Below are positions 51,737 to 59,206 of a stretch of 64,000 bases of DNA, piece after piece. The translations under genes were made by a program, and so were the position numbers. The notes beneath the pieces are model-generated. The model searched no databases. It had not been told where the DNA came from and saw only the letters and a program-made list of their open reading frames with translations. The stretch covers positions 62,001 to 126,000 of the forward strand of contig CAZBRD010000004.1 of assembly GCA_964494205.1 (NCBI GenBank). Reading direction: 5' to 3'. This stretch comes from JBBTCX01 sp964494205 (GTDB lineage Bacteria > Planctomycetota > Phycisphaerae > UBA1845). The number at the start of each line of letters is the position of its first letter. Position 1 is the first letter of the stretch.

Positions 51737-54004
51737 TTACGGCTTGGCGGTGTCCTTCTCCGCTTCAACATTCGCTGTCGCGAGCGTCGGATTGGCAGAT
51801 TCGAGCAACGACGCGCGGAGCACCAGCAATGCCGTCTCCAATTGCGGATCTTCACCCTTTGGGCGATCGTTGGTGTCCGGTTGCTTGAGCGGCGGGAGTA
51901 GCGAATACTTCACGTTGTAAGGCGGCAGCACTTCGGGCGGCAAATCCCGCGGCCCCTGCGTTGGCCCCTCAATATCGCGAATCATCTCATTTTCTTCATC
52001 GTTGGCATCCAAGCCGTCATCAACTTTACCGCCGTTCGGCCCGATGCGCTCGGCTGACCTCCAACCCTGGTACAGGTTGATACGCTCTTTGCGAACCAAT
52101 CGCACGGGAAGATCAGGCTGCACGCCCCAATTCTCCGAAGTTGGCCGGCGATGCAGCGAGACGCCGCTCGGCAGGTAATAATCCGCGGTGGTGATTTTCA
52201 GCTTCGCGTTGGATCGTCCCAGCTGAATCAGGTTCTGCACGCTGAACTTTCCGAACGTCCGCGCACCGATGACCTGCCCGCGATGATTATCGCGAATCGC
52301 TCCGGCGACGATTTCCGATGCACTCGCGCTGCCTTCATCCGTTAAGACAACCAGTGGAATGTTCGCATAGGCGCCTTCGCCGGTGGTTCGGAAGTCCTGA
52401 TTCTCCAGTTTCTGCCGACCCTTGGTGTATACGATCTTGTCCCCGTTGTGCAGGAAAATCGACGCCAACCGCCACGCGGAATCGAGCAATCCACCCGGGT
52501 TACCGCGCAAGTCCAGAATGAGCCCGCGAAGTCCCTTGGGTTGCATCTGGCTGAGCGTGTTCTCGAGATGCTCGACCGTATTGCTCTGGAAGTTCGTCAC
52601 ACGGACATAACCGATGCCGCGCTCCTGATCGAGCCAGTGGTCCCAGTGTTCGGGATCATCCGTCTTTCGCGCGACGCCCTTGATCGATTGGATCGTGATT
52701 ACGTCACGCAGCAGTGGAAACTCAATCTCCTTATCCTTGCGCTTAACGGTCAGCGTGACCGGCGTATCCTTCGGACCCATGATGAGGTCGACCACCTTAT
52801 TGATCGAGCGGCCTTTCAGCGCTTCGCCGTCCACTTTCAGAATGATGTCACCCGTTTGGATGCCCGCGCGATAGGCAGGCGTGTCTTCCAGCGGAGTGAC
52901 GACTTCGATTTCGTCGCTCACGCGATTCTTTACGATTGAGATGCCCACACCGATGAAGTCGCCGCGCGTGTGCTTCTCGAATTCATCCGTCTCCTGCGGC
53001 CAGATGATCGTGGTGAAGTCGTCGAGCGGATCAAGCGCACCGCGCATCATTTCGCTGACGACCAGCTCCTTCGGCAAGCGGATCGTCTGCTCATTGATAT
53101 CCAACACCCGACGGAAGAACGCCACCGCATCGCCGCGATCGATCGTCGGATCAGACCGCACCTGATCGAGCTTGGTCTGAACCCGCGACTTAAAGTCATT
53201 GCGATTGATCTGATCTTTCAAAGCGTCGAGCGACTTTTGACCGCTCTTGGAGTCAACCAGCATGAGTACCTGCTCGATGCCGCTTTCCGTGATTTTCTTG
53301 AAATGGTCCGGTTCGAGATTGTGATAGTAGAGCTCGACGCACTCCAGCGCGGTTTCAGCGTCCTCCCAGCGAATGCGCTCCAGACGGTCCTGCCAGTTCG
53401 TATCGTCCTCGAACATCGCATCGAGGCGAAGGTGAGTCAGCGCCTCGCGCTCGAGCTTCTGGTAACGCGGTTCGCGCTCATACAGCTGGGCCAATCGCCA
53501 ATAGATTTCCCACGCCTCGTGCCATTCGCTCTTCTCTCGCTGCTCGTCCGCGTATTTCAGCGAATCGTTTACCAGCTTTTGAAGCCAGTCGGATTTGAGA
53601 AACGCGTCCTGGTCAGCCGCCACATCGTGCGCCAACATGGCCTTTTCGAGCGCGATGTCGTATTCCTTGCGCTCATAGCGGGCCTTGGCATACTCGACGT
53701 ATTTATCCAAGTCCGCGCGATCCATATCGCGACGCTTGGCTTGCTTGGTCTGATAGTCATTCAGCCAACCCTTGAGGCTGTCGGTGAGGTTTCCGCCTCG
53801 ATCGATCTTGTTGAGTTCGGTCGCGGCATCATCGAACTTACCAGTCTCGATCAGGTCGATGCCGGTCCGCCAATGCCCATCCGTCGCGGAGGCCGTTCGT
53901 GCGGGCTTGTCTGCCGCCAGTAACTGCGACTGAATCGTGGGAAGCGGCGTCAGGAACGCGAGCAACAGGCAGATTGAAAAATTACGATGACGAAAATCTG
54001 TCAT
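51737..54004 (-). CDS. S41 C-terminal-processing protease with a long helical N-terminal region
   Basis: 755 residues. A signal peptide (about 1-30) precedes about 270 residues of helical, TPR-like sequence (YVEYAKARYERKEYDIALEKAMLAHD, EWHEAWEIYWRLAQLYERE). A PDZ domain (about 355-440, DFIGVGISIVKN...AYRAGIQTGDIILKVDGE) and the S41 core follow, with Ser in DEGSASASEIVAGAI and Lys in GARTFGKFSVQ. The tail (about 660-755) is acidic and Pro-rich. It cleaves proteins at their C-termini in the periplasm. ATG 54004 with AAGGAG six bases upstream. Confidence 0.92.
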   Translation of the reverse strand: MTDFRHRNFSICLLLAFLTPLPTIQSQLLAADKPARTASATDGHWRTGIDLIETGKFDDAATELNKIDRGGNLTDSLKGWLNDYQTKQAKRRDMDRADLDKYVEYAKARYERKEYDIALEKAMLAHDVAADQDAFLKSDWLQKLVNDSLKYADEQREKSEWHEAWEIYWRLAQLYEREPRYQKLEREALTHLRLDAMFEDDTNWQDRLERIRWEDAETALECVELYYHNLEPDHFKKITESGIEQVLMLVDSKSGQKSLDALKDQINRNDFKSRVQTKLDQVRSDPTIDRGDAVAFFRRVLDINEQTIRLPKELVVSEMMRGALDPLDDFTTIIWPQETDEFEKHTRGDFIGVGISIVKNRVSDEIEVVTPLEDTPAYRAGIQTGDIILKVDGEALKGRSINKVVDLIMGPKDTPVTLTVKRKDKEIEFPLLRDVITIQSIKGVARKTDDPEHWDHWLDQERGIGYVRVTNFQSNTVEHLENTLSQMQPKGLRGLILDLRGNPGGLLDSAWRLASIFLHNGDKIVYTKGRQKLENQDFRTTGEGAYANIPLVVLTDEGSASASEIVAGAIRDNHRGQVIGARTFGKFSVQNLIQLGRSNAKLKITTADYYLPSGVSLHRRPTSENWGVQPDLPVRLVRKERINLYQGWRSAERIGPNGGKVDDGLDANDEENEMIRDIEGPTQGPRDLPPEVLPPYNVKYSLLPPLKQPDTNDRPKGEDPQLETALLVLRASLLESANPTLATANVEAEKDTAKP

Positions 54005-54519
54005 GACCACTCCTTAGAGAAGGAATCGCTGTTGTGTGACTGGGAGTCGAGTTGCTGAGAGATCCGTGGGAAGGCGTAAATCATAATGTTGCCTGCGAGC
54101 CGCTACCAACGGGCGTTCAGAACCCCTCACAGTATTACCAGTCAAGTATATGATTCTATAAACCGAGGGTCCAATATCGCCGTGCACCGTGCAGGACGCG
54201 ACAACTCGGCTGAATCCTGATACCACTGATTCGGACGTCGGTTGACTGACTTTCGTTTCATGAGAAAAACAGGCCGCGTCCAATCGTTACAATCGCAAAG
54301 CGCAACGCGTGCGCCGCGAGACGCAGTGTTCGCGCTTCAAGCTCCGCGACGTAAGTTTCGGTTCATTCGCGCGATGGTTTGATGTAAGGACCGATCTTGT
54401 TTGAAAGCTTCATTCTGTCGTTACATTCTCGGACAGATTCCTACAACCTGATCAGGGTGCGATAAGTCCGATCAGTGTTGTCAGCGATTTGTGCGGCGGC
54501 ATACAGGCGTCAAAGCTAC
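54005..54519. other. Divergent intergenic region before uvrA
   Basis: 515 bases. Apart from the candidate promoter at 54145-54174 for the S41 gene, nothing clear is seen: no repeat, hairpin or SOS-box-like palindrome was recognised, and the short open frames are unconvincing. Confidence 0.5.
54145..54174 (-). promoter_or_regulatory. Candidate promoter of the S41 protease gene
   Basis: Minus strand TTGGAC (54169-54174) and TATACT (54145-54150), 18 bases apart, about 140 bases upstream of the start codon. Confidence 0.4.
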
Positions 54520-57381
54520 ATGAAGCATCGTAACCACATTCACGTCGTCGGTGCTCGCCAGCACAACCTCAAGAACATCACCGTCGACATTCCGCGCGGA
54601 GTTTTGACGGTCATCACCGGCCCATCCGGGTCGGGCAAAAGCACGCTCGCATTCGACACCATCTTCGCCGAAGGGCAGAGGAAGTACGTCGAATCGCTGT
54701 CCGCCTACGCACGACAATTCCTGGAACAACTGCCGAAACCTGATGTCGACCGAATCGAAGGCCTCACGCCGACCATCGCCATCGAGCAGCGAGTGGGAGC
54801 AGTCAGTCCGCGATCGACCGTGGCTACTACGACCGAGATTCACGATTTCCTTCGTGTGCTGTTCGCGCGCATCGGTCAGCCGCGATGCTGGAAGTGCGAT
54901 CGACCGATCGTGCAGCAATCGACCGCTCAGATGGTCGACGCGGTGCTCGCCGGGCCGATTGGTCAGAAGATCATGATCCTCGCGCCGCTGGTGAACGAAC
55001 AGAAAGGCGCGCACCGCGAAGTGTTCGACCACATCCACAAGGAGGGATTCGTTCGCGCCCGCATCGATGGCCAAATCGTTATGCTCGAAGAGTTACAGCC
55101 CTTGAATGACCGTCGCAAGCACACCATCGAAGCCGTCGTCGATCGCCTGACCATCAAACCCGAAATCGCTCAGCGATTGGCTGACAGCTTAGAAATCGTG
55201 ACTCGTTTGTCCGATGGCCGCGTGATCATCACGGCAGAGACGCAGCCCGGCGTCTGGTCCGACTCGTTCTACAGCTCGCAGCTCACCTGCCCGGAGCACC
55301 CGGAAGTTCGCGTCGATGAGCTGACGCCGCAGTTGTTCAGCTTCAACTCACCCAAGGGCGCTTGCGAGGCGTGCCAGGGGCTTGGCATCACCACTGATTT
55401 CGACCCAGACCTGATCGTGCCCGATCATGAGAAGTCTCTAGCGGACGGCGCGATCGCAGCCTTTCGCGGCCTCGGATCGAAACGATCAAAACCGCTCGAT
55501 GAACTGATCACGGATTTCTGCTCTCGTTTCGATGTCTCGCCGTCCATTCCGTTTCGCAACATTCCTGACGCCAAAAAGCAAATGCTTTTGCACGGCAGCA
55601 CTGCTGAGACATCTCGAAAGAGCAAGCAGGAGTCGGGCGAGTTCGAAGGCGTTATCCCGCATCTGAAAAATCTGTGGGCGTCAACCGATTCCGCTTCGCT
55701 GCGCCAGCGACTTCACGCGTTCCACGCGGAATCGCCATGCGAACGATGCTGCGGCACGCGCCTTCGTGAGCAAGCGCTCTCAGTGAAGATTGAGAATCAA
55801 AGCATCGGCGACGTCGCACGCATGACCATTAAGCAGGCGCTACCGTGGTTCGATTCGTTGCAAGTATCCACCGAAAACGCGCCGATCGCCGAGCCTCTAC
55901 TTCGCGAAGTCCGCCATCGACTGCATTTCCTCCGCGACGCGGGCGTCGATTACCTCACGCTCGATCGCGCAACGGCCTCACTTTCCGGCGGCGAGTGGCA
56001 GCGCATCCGCCTCGCGACGCAGATCGGCAGCGGACTCTCCGGCATCTGTTACGTACTCGACGAGCCGACCATCGGCCTGCACCCTCGCGACAGCCGCCGC
56101 CTCACCGAAATTCTTCAGCAACTGGCCGAACTCGATAACACGGTCATCGTCGTTGAGCACGATGAGGAAGTTATTCGCGGCGCAGCCCACATCATCGAGA
56201 TCGGCCCCGGAGCGGCCGCACACGGCGGGCAAGTCATCGCAAACGGCTCGCTCGACGAAGTCCTCCAATCGCCGCAATCCATCACCGCGAATTACCTGAC
56301 AGGCCGTCAGTCGATTCAACTACCTGACCAGCGTCGCGCGCCCGATTGGAAAAAATGCGTCGAACTTCGCGGCGTCACAGCCCACAACCTCAGAAACATC
56401 AGCGTACGATTTCCGCTCGGCTGCTTCGTCTGCGTGACCGGTGTCTCCGGCAGCGGCAAGAGTACACTTGTAAATCATGTCCTTCTCCGCGCACTCAAGC
56501 GACTCATCATGCACGGCGGTCCGCGCCCCGGCGCGTTCGATCGCCTCATCGGTGCGCACCACGTCAACAACATCGTCGAGGTCGATCAGTCGCCGATCGG
56601 CCGCACGCCGCGCAGCAACCCGGCTACGTATGTTGGCGTTTTCAATTTGATCCGCGAACTGTTCGCTAAGACGCGCGAATCGAAAGTTCGCGGATACGGA
56701 CCGAACCGTTTCAGCTTCAACGTGGCCGGCGGTCGCTGCGAGCAATGCGAAGGGCAAGGCGTGCGGCGCGTGGCTATGCACTTCATGCCCGACGTGTTCG
56801 TTACCTGCGGCGAATGTGGCGGTTCGCGATACAACCGCGAAACGCTCGATGTTCGATATCGCGGCAAATCAGTCGCGGATGTGCTCAACATGCCGGTCGA
56901 CGAAGCCTGCGGATTTTTCGAAAACTTCCACAACGTCGCGCGACGGGTGCAGGCGCTCAAGGATGTCGGGCTGGGATACATGACGCTCGGCCAGGCATCG
57001 AGCACCCTCTCCGGCGGCGAGGCCCAGCGCGTGAAATTGGCGGCTGAACTGCACGGCGAACCAGACGGTCACACGGTGTACCTGCTCGACGAACCGACGA
57101 CGGGCCTGCATTTCTCCGATGTGCGAAACCTGCTAGGCGTGCTCAACCGCCTCGTCGATCGCGGGCAGACGGTCATCTGCATCGAACATCATCTCGATGT
57201 CATCAAGACAGCCGACTGGATCATCGACCTCGGTCCTGAAGGCGGTGATGGAGGCGGAGAAATCGTGGCCGAAGGGACGCCGGAAGATTTGTCGCGAAGC
57301 ACCGCAAGTCACACGGGCCGGTTTCTCAAGACATCGTTGGGAGGTTCAACGACCGGTACGGCACATCTAACCAAGCAATGA
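54520..57381 (+). CDS. uvrA: Excinuclease ABC subunit A
   Basis: 953 residues from ATG 54520; the open frame to 54475 adds an unlikely extension. Two ABC modules: Walker A GPSGSGKST and GVSGSGKST, signatures SLSGGEWQRIRLA and TLSGGEAQRVKLA, and Walker B YVLDEPTIGLH and YLLDEPTTGLH. Zinc modules are CPEH...CEACQGLG and CEQCEGQGVRRVAM...CGECGG. The first signature has Trp where Ala is usual, and the first zinc pair reads CPEH instead of CPxC. With UvrB it finds bulky DNA lesions in nucleotide excision repair. No clear ribosome binding site. Confidence 0.94.
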   Translation: MKHRNHIHVVGARQHNLKNITVDIPRGVLTVITGPSGSGKSTLAFDTIFAEGQRKYVESLSAYARQFLEQLPKPDVDRIEGLTPTIAIEQRVGAVSPRSTVATTTEIHDFLRVLFARIGQPRCWKCDRPIVQQSTAQMVDAVLAGPIGQKIMILAPLVNEQKGAHREVFDHIHKEGFVRARIDGQIVMLEELQPLNDRRKHTIEAVVDRLTIKPEIAQRLADSLEIVTRLSDGRVIITAETQPGVWSDSFYSSQLTCPEHPEVRVDELTPQLFSFNSPKGACEACQGLGITTDFDPDLIVPDHEKSLADGAIAAFRGLGSKRSKPLDELITDFCSRFDVSPSIPFRNIPDAKKQMLLHGSTAETSRKSKQESGEFEGVIPHLKNLWASTDSASLRQRLHAFHAESPCERCCGTRLREQALSVKIENQSIGDVARMTIKQALPWFDSLQVSTENAPIAEPLLREVRHRLHFLRDAGVDYLTLDRATASLSGGEWQRIRLATQIGSGLSGICYVLDEPTIGLHPRDSRRLTEILQQLAELDNTVIVVEHDEEVIRGAAHIIEIGPGAAAHGGQVIANGSLDEVLQSPQSITANYLTGRQSIQLPDQRRAPDWKKCVELRGVTAHNLRNISVRFPLGCFVCVTGVSGSGKSTLVNHVLLRALKRLIMHGGPRPGAFDRLIGAHHVNNIVEVDQSPIGRTPRSNPATYVGVFNLIRELFAKTRESKVRGYGPNRFSFNVAGGRCEQCEGQGVRRVAMHFMPDVFVTCGECGGSRYNRETLDVRYRGKSVADVLNMPVDEACGFFENFHNVARRVQALKDVGLGYMTLGQASSTLSGGEAQRVKLAAELHGEPDGHTVYLLDEPTTGLHFSDVRNLLGVLNRLVDRGQTVICIEHHLDVIKTADWIIDLGPEGGDGGGEIVAEGTPEDLSRSTASHTGRFLKTSLGGSTTGTAHLTKQ

Positions 57382-57416
57382 GCAATAGATGCTTTTCTGG
57401 AATTCTCAACTTCTTC

Positions 57417-57444
57417 TTGCATTCCAAATGCGATCTGCTAATAT
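57417..57444 (+). promoter_or_regulatory. Promoter of the SRPBCC-ArsR operon
   Basis: TTGCAT at 57417-57422 and TAATAT at 57439-57444, spaced 16 bases. A short palindrome GCATT-CCA-AATGC (57419-57431) overlaps the -35 box. The -10 box runs into the operator at 57443-57462. Confidence 0.65.
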
Positions 57445-57462
57445 GCAACCTGGAGGTTGCAT
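57443..57462 (+). promoter_or_regulatory. Perfect 20-bp operator palindrome
   Basis: ATGCAACCTGGAGGTTGCAT: nine-base arms with a two-base centre, no mismatch. It overlaps the end of the -10 box and contains the GGAGG Shine-Dalgarno sequence (57452-57456) of the downstream gene. A very likely binding site for the ArsR-type repressor of the same operon. Confidence 0.72.
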
Positions 57463-57464
57463 TC

Positions 57465-57923
57465 ATGAACATGACGAGTAACGATCGAATCGAAAAGAAA
57501 ATCGAACTGAACGCAGCGCCCTCGCGCGTGTGGCGAGCCCTGACCGACCACAAGGAGTTCGGCCAATGGTTTCGCGTGAATCTCGAAGGGCCGTTCGTGC
57601 CCGGCAAGACCACACGGGGTCGCATCACTTATCCCGGCTACGAGCACGTCGTGATGGAAGTGGTCGTGCAGAAGCTGGAGCCTGAGCGGATTTTTTCGTA
57701 TCTTTGGCATCCGCACGCTGTCGACCCGAAGATGGATTATTCAAAAGAGGCGCCGACGCTGGTTGAGTTTCGTTTAGAGAAGACAGCCAAGGGCACGCTG
57801 CTGCATGTCACTGAATCCGGTTTCGACAAGGTTCCGGTGGGTCGACGTGATGAGGCGTTCCGCATGAACAGCGGCGGTTGGGAGCAACAGCTCAAGAACA
57901 TGGGCGCCTATGTCTCAGGCTGA
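57465..57923 (+). CDS. SRPBCC/AHSA1-domain protein
   Basis: 152 residues (MNMTSNDRIEKKIELNAAPSRVWRALTD...). The START/AHSA1 pattern is clear: N-terminal strand-helix with RVWRALTDHKEFGQWF, a strand-rich middle and a long C-terminal helix (GWEQQLKNMGAYVSG). Such domains bind hydrophobic ligands. Start ATG 57465 with GGAGG eight bases upstream, chosen over an open frame to 57378. The last 14 bases overlap the ArsR gene, a common SRPBCC/ArsR pairing. Confidence 0.88.
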   Translation: MNMTSNDRIEKKIELNAAPSRVWRALTDHKEFGQWFRVNLEGPFVPGKTTRGRITYPGYEHVVMEVVVQKLEPERIFSYLWHPHAVDPKMDYSKEAPTLVEFRLEKTAKGTLLHVTESGFDKVPVGRRDEAFRMNSGGWEQQLKNMGAYVSG

Positions 57924-58257
57924 TCGCAAGCGTCAACGCGTCGCGATTCGCAGGAATGTCACGGTATTTGCCGCGTTGGGCGACGAAACTCGCCTAGCGC
58001 TGGTGATGAAGCTGTGCATCGGATCACCGCTATCGATCTCGCGCCTCACGGACGGCTCGACATTGACGCGACAGGCGATCACGAAACATCTTCGTGTTTT
58101 GCAACACGCAGGCCTCGTGCGCGGCGTTCGGCAGGGCCGCGAAAACTTGTTCAAACTGGAACCGGAGCCGCTTCAAGACGCACGTGAAGCCCTAGCAAAC
58201 ATCTCCCGCCAGTGGGACGACGCGCTGGCTCGCTTAAAGGCATTTGTCGAGTCGTAA
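57910..58257 (+). CDS. ArsR-family transcriptional repressor
   Basis: 115 residues. Winged-helix pattern: FAALGDETRLALVMKLCIGSPLSISRLTDGSTLTRQAITKHLRVLQHAGLVRGVRQGRENLFKLEPEPL (key pieces: LGDETRLALV, RQAITKHLRVL). The HTH Cys metal-sensing box ELCVCDL is absent, so it probably responds to something other than As/Cd. Translationally coupled to the SRPBCC gene. The perfect palindrome at 57443-57462 is its likely site, giving autoregulation. Confidence 0.92.
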   Translation: MSQADRKRQRVAIRRNVTVFAALGDETRLALVMKLCIGSPLSISRLTDGSTLTRQAITKHLRVLQHAGLVRGVRQGRENLFKLEPEPLQDAREALANISRQWDDALARLKAFVES

Positions 58258-58353
58258 ATCCTATTAGTGATGGATGAGTAATTCGGCTGTTTGAGTCGCT
58301 CAAGAGGCAGCAAGTCCAGCTTTGCTGGCATTGTCTGGGAAGGAGGACTCGGT

Positions 58354-58872
58354 CTACCAAGGGTTCGCCACATGGCACGCGCGACCCGTCCGCTCCATAT
58401 AGTCCTGATGATACGCTTCTGCTGGCCAGAAAGTCTTGGCCGATTCCACTTGGGTGACAATGTTGCGCCCACCAAACGCACCGCTTTCGCGCCGGCTATT
58501 GATGAAGGCCTCTGCTTCGCGGCGTTGTGCATCGTCAACGTACCAAATGCCCGACCGATACTGCGTACCGATATCCGGCCCCTGTCTGTTGCGCTGTGTG
58601 GGGTCGTGCATTTCGAAAAAAGCTTCGAGCAATCTTCGAAAAGTAATGCGCTGAGGATCGAACACCACCTTGACCGACTCGGCGTGGCCCGTGACGCCGT
58701 CACAAACCTGCTCGTACGTCGGCTTGTCAACGTGCCCCTGCATGTATCCGCTTTGAGCGTCGATCACGCCCGGGCCAAGTTGAAAGTAATGCTCAAGACC
58801 CCAGAAACAGCCACCGGCGAAATAGGCCGTCTCTGTTCCTTCACTTTGATTCTTGATGTGCGGAGAATTCAT
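58354..58872 (-). CDS. msrA: Peptide methionine sulfoxide reductase A
   Basis: 172 residues. Catalytic Cys in YFAGGCFWGLEHYF (about 18-24), and the substrate-pocket and fold motifs GVIDAQSGYMQGHVDKPTYEQVC, GHAESVKVVFDP, FFEMHDPTQRNRQGPDIGTQYRSGI. It reduces methionine-S-sulfoxide in proteins. ATG 58872 chosen; the frame upstream runs into tRNA-His. Ends with YHQDYMERTGRACHVANPW; no extra resolving Cys pair at the C-terminus. Confidence 0.95.
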   Translation of the reverse strand: MNSPHIKNQSEGTETAYFAGGCFWGLEHYFQLGPGVIDAQSGYMQGHVDKPTYEQVCDGVTGHAESVKVVFDPQRITFRRLLEAFFEMHDPTQRNRQGPDIGTQYRSGIWYVDDAQRREAEAFINSRRESGAFGGRNIVTQVESAKTFWPAEAYHQDYMERTGRACHVANPW

Positions 58873-58919
58873 GGTAGATCTTTTCCAACCGGCATCGCTT
58901 GGGCGTGACTCAGATGAAC

Positions 58920-58993
58920 TACCGACAGATGGACTCGAACCATCGACCTCCTGGTCCACAGCCAGGCGCTCTAACCAACTGAGCTATGTCGGC
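58920..58993 (-). tRNA. tRNA-His (GTG) without encoded G-1 or C73
   Basis: Minus strand cloverleaf: acceptor GCCGACA, D-arm GCTC/GAGC, anticodon stem CCTGG/CCAGG with loop CTGTGGA (anticodon GTG), T-arm GATGG-TTCGAGT-CCATC, acceptor 3' strand TGTCGGT, discriminator A. The base before G1 is T and position 73 is A, so the G-1:C73 pair that marks most bacterial tRNA-His is not encoded. First pair G1.U72. Encoded just upstream of msrA. Confidence 0.88.
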
Positions 58994-59131
58994 AACAAGT
59001 TCGTCTCTTTGGATCGACCGAACCGATTTTTAATCGTACCCCTTGGACGTCGATTTGCAAGTTCGAGCAGCAGACATGCCCGAGCGAGGCGGGATCTTGT
59101 TTAGTGCCATCAGCGTCGCCAACCGATTGTT

Positions 59132-59172
59132 CAAAAAAAGCAAACCGCGGCGGCCTTTCAGCCACCACGGTT
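59132..59172 (-). terminator. Terminator of the coiled-coil protein gene
   Basis: Minus strand: AACCGTGGTGGC, loop TGAAAG, GCCGCCGCGGTT (12-bp stem with two G.U pairs), then TTTGCTTTTTTT. Lies 35 bases past the stop codon at 59207. Confidence 0.85.
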
Positions 59173-59206
59173 CGCCCCTATCGGCAGCTTGTAGCGTGCT
59201 GATTTG

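Noticed and set aside
52970..53923. 317-codon open frame on the plus strand
   Set aside because: Antisense to the S41 protease; Leu/Arg/Val-rich by mirror of its helical codons.
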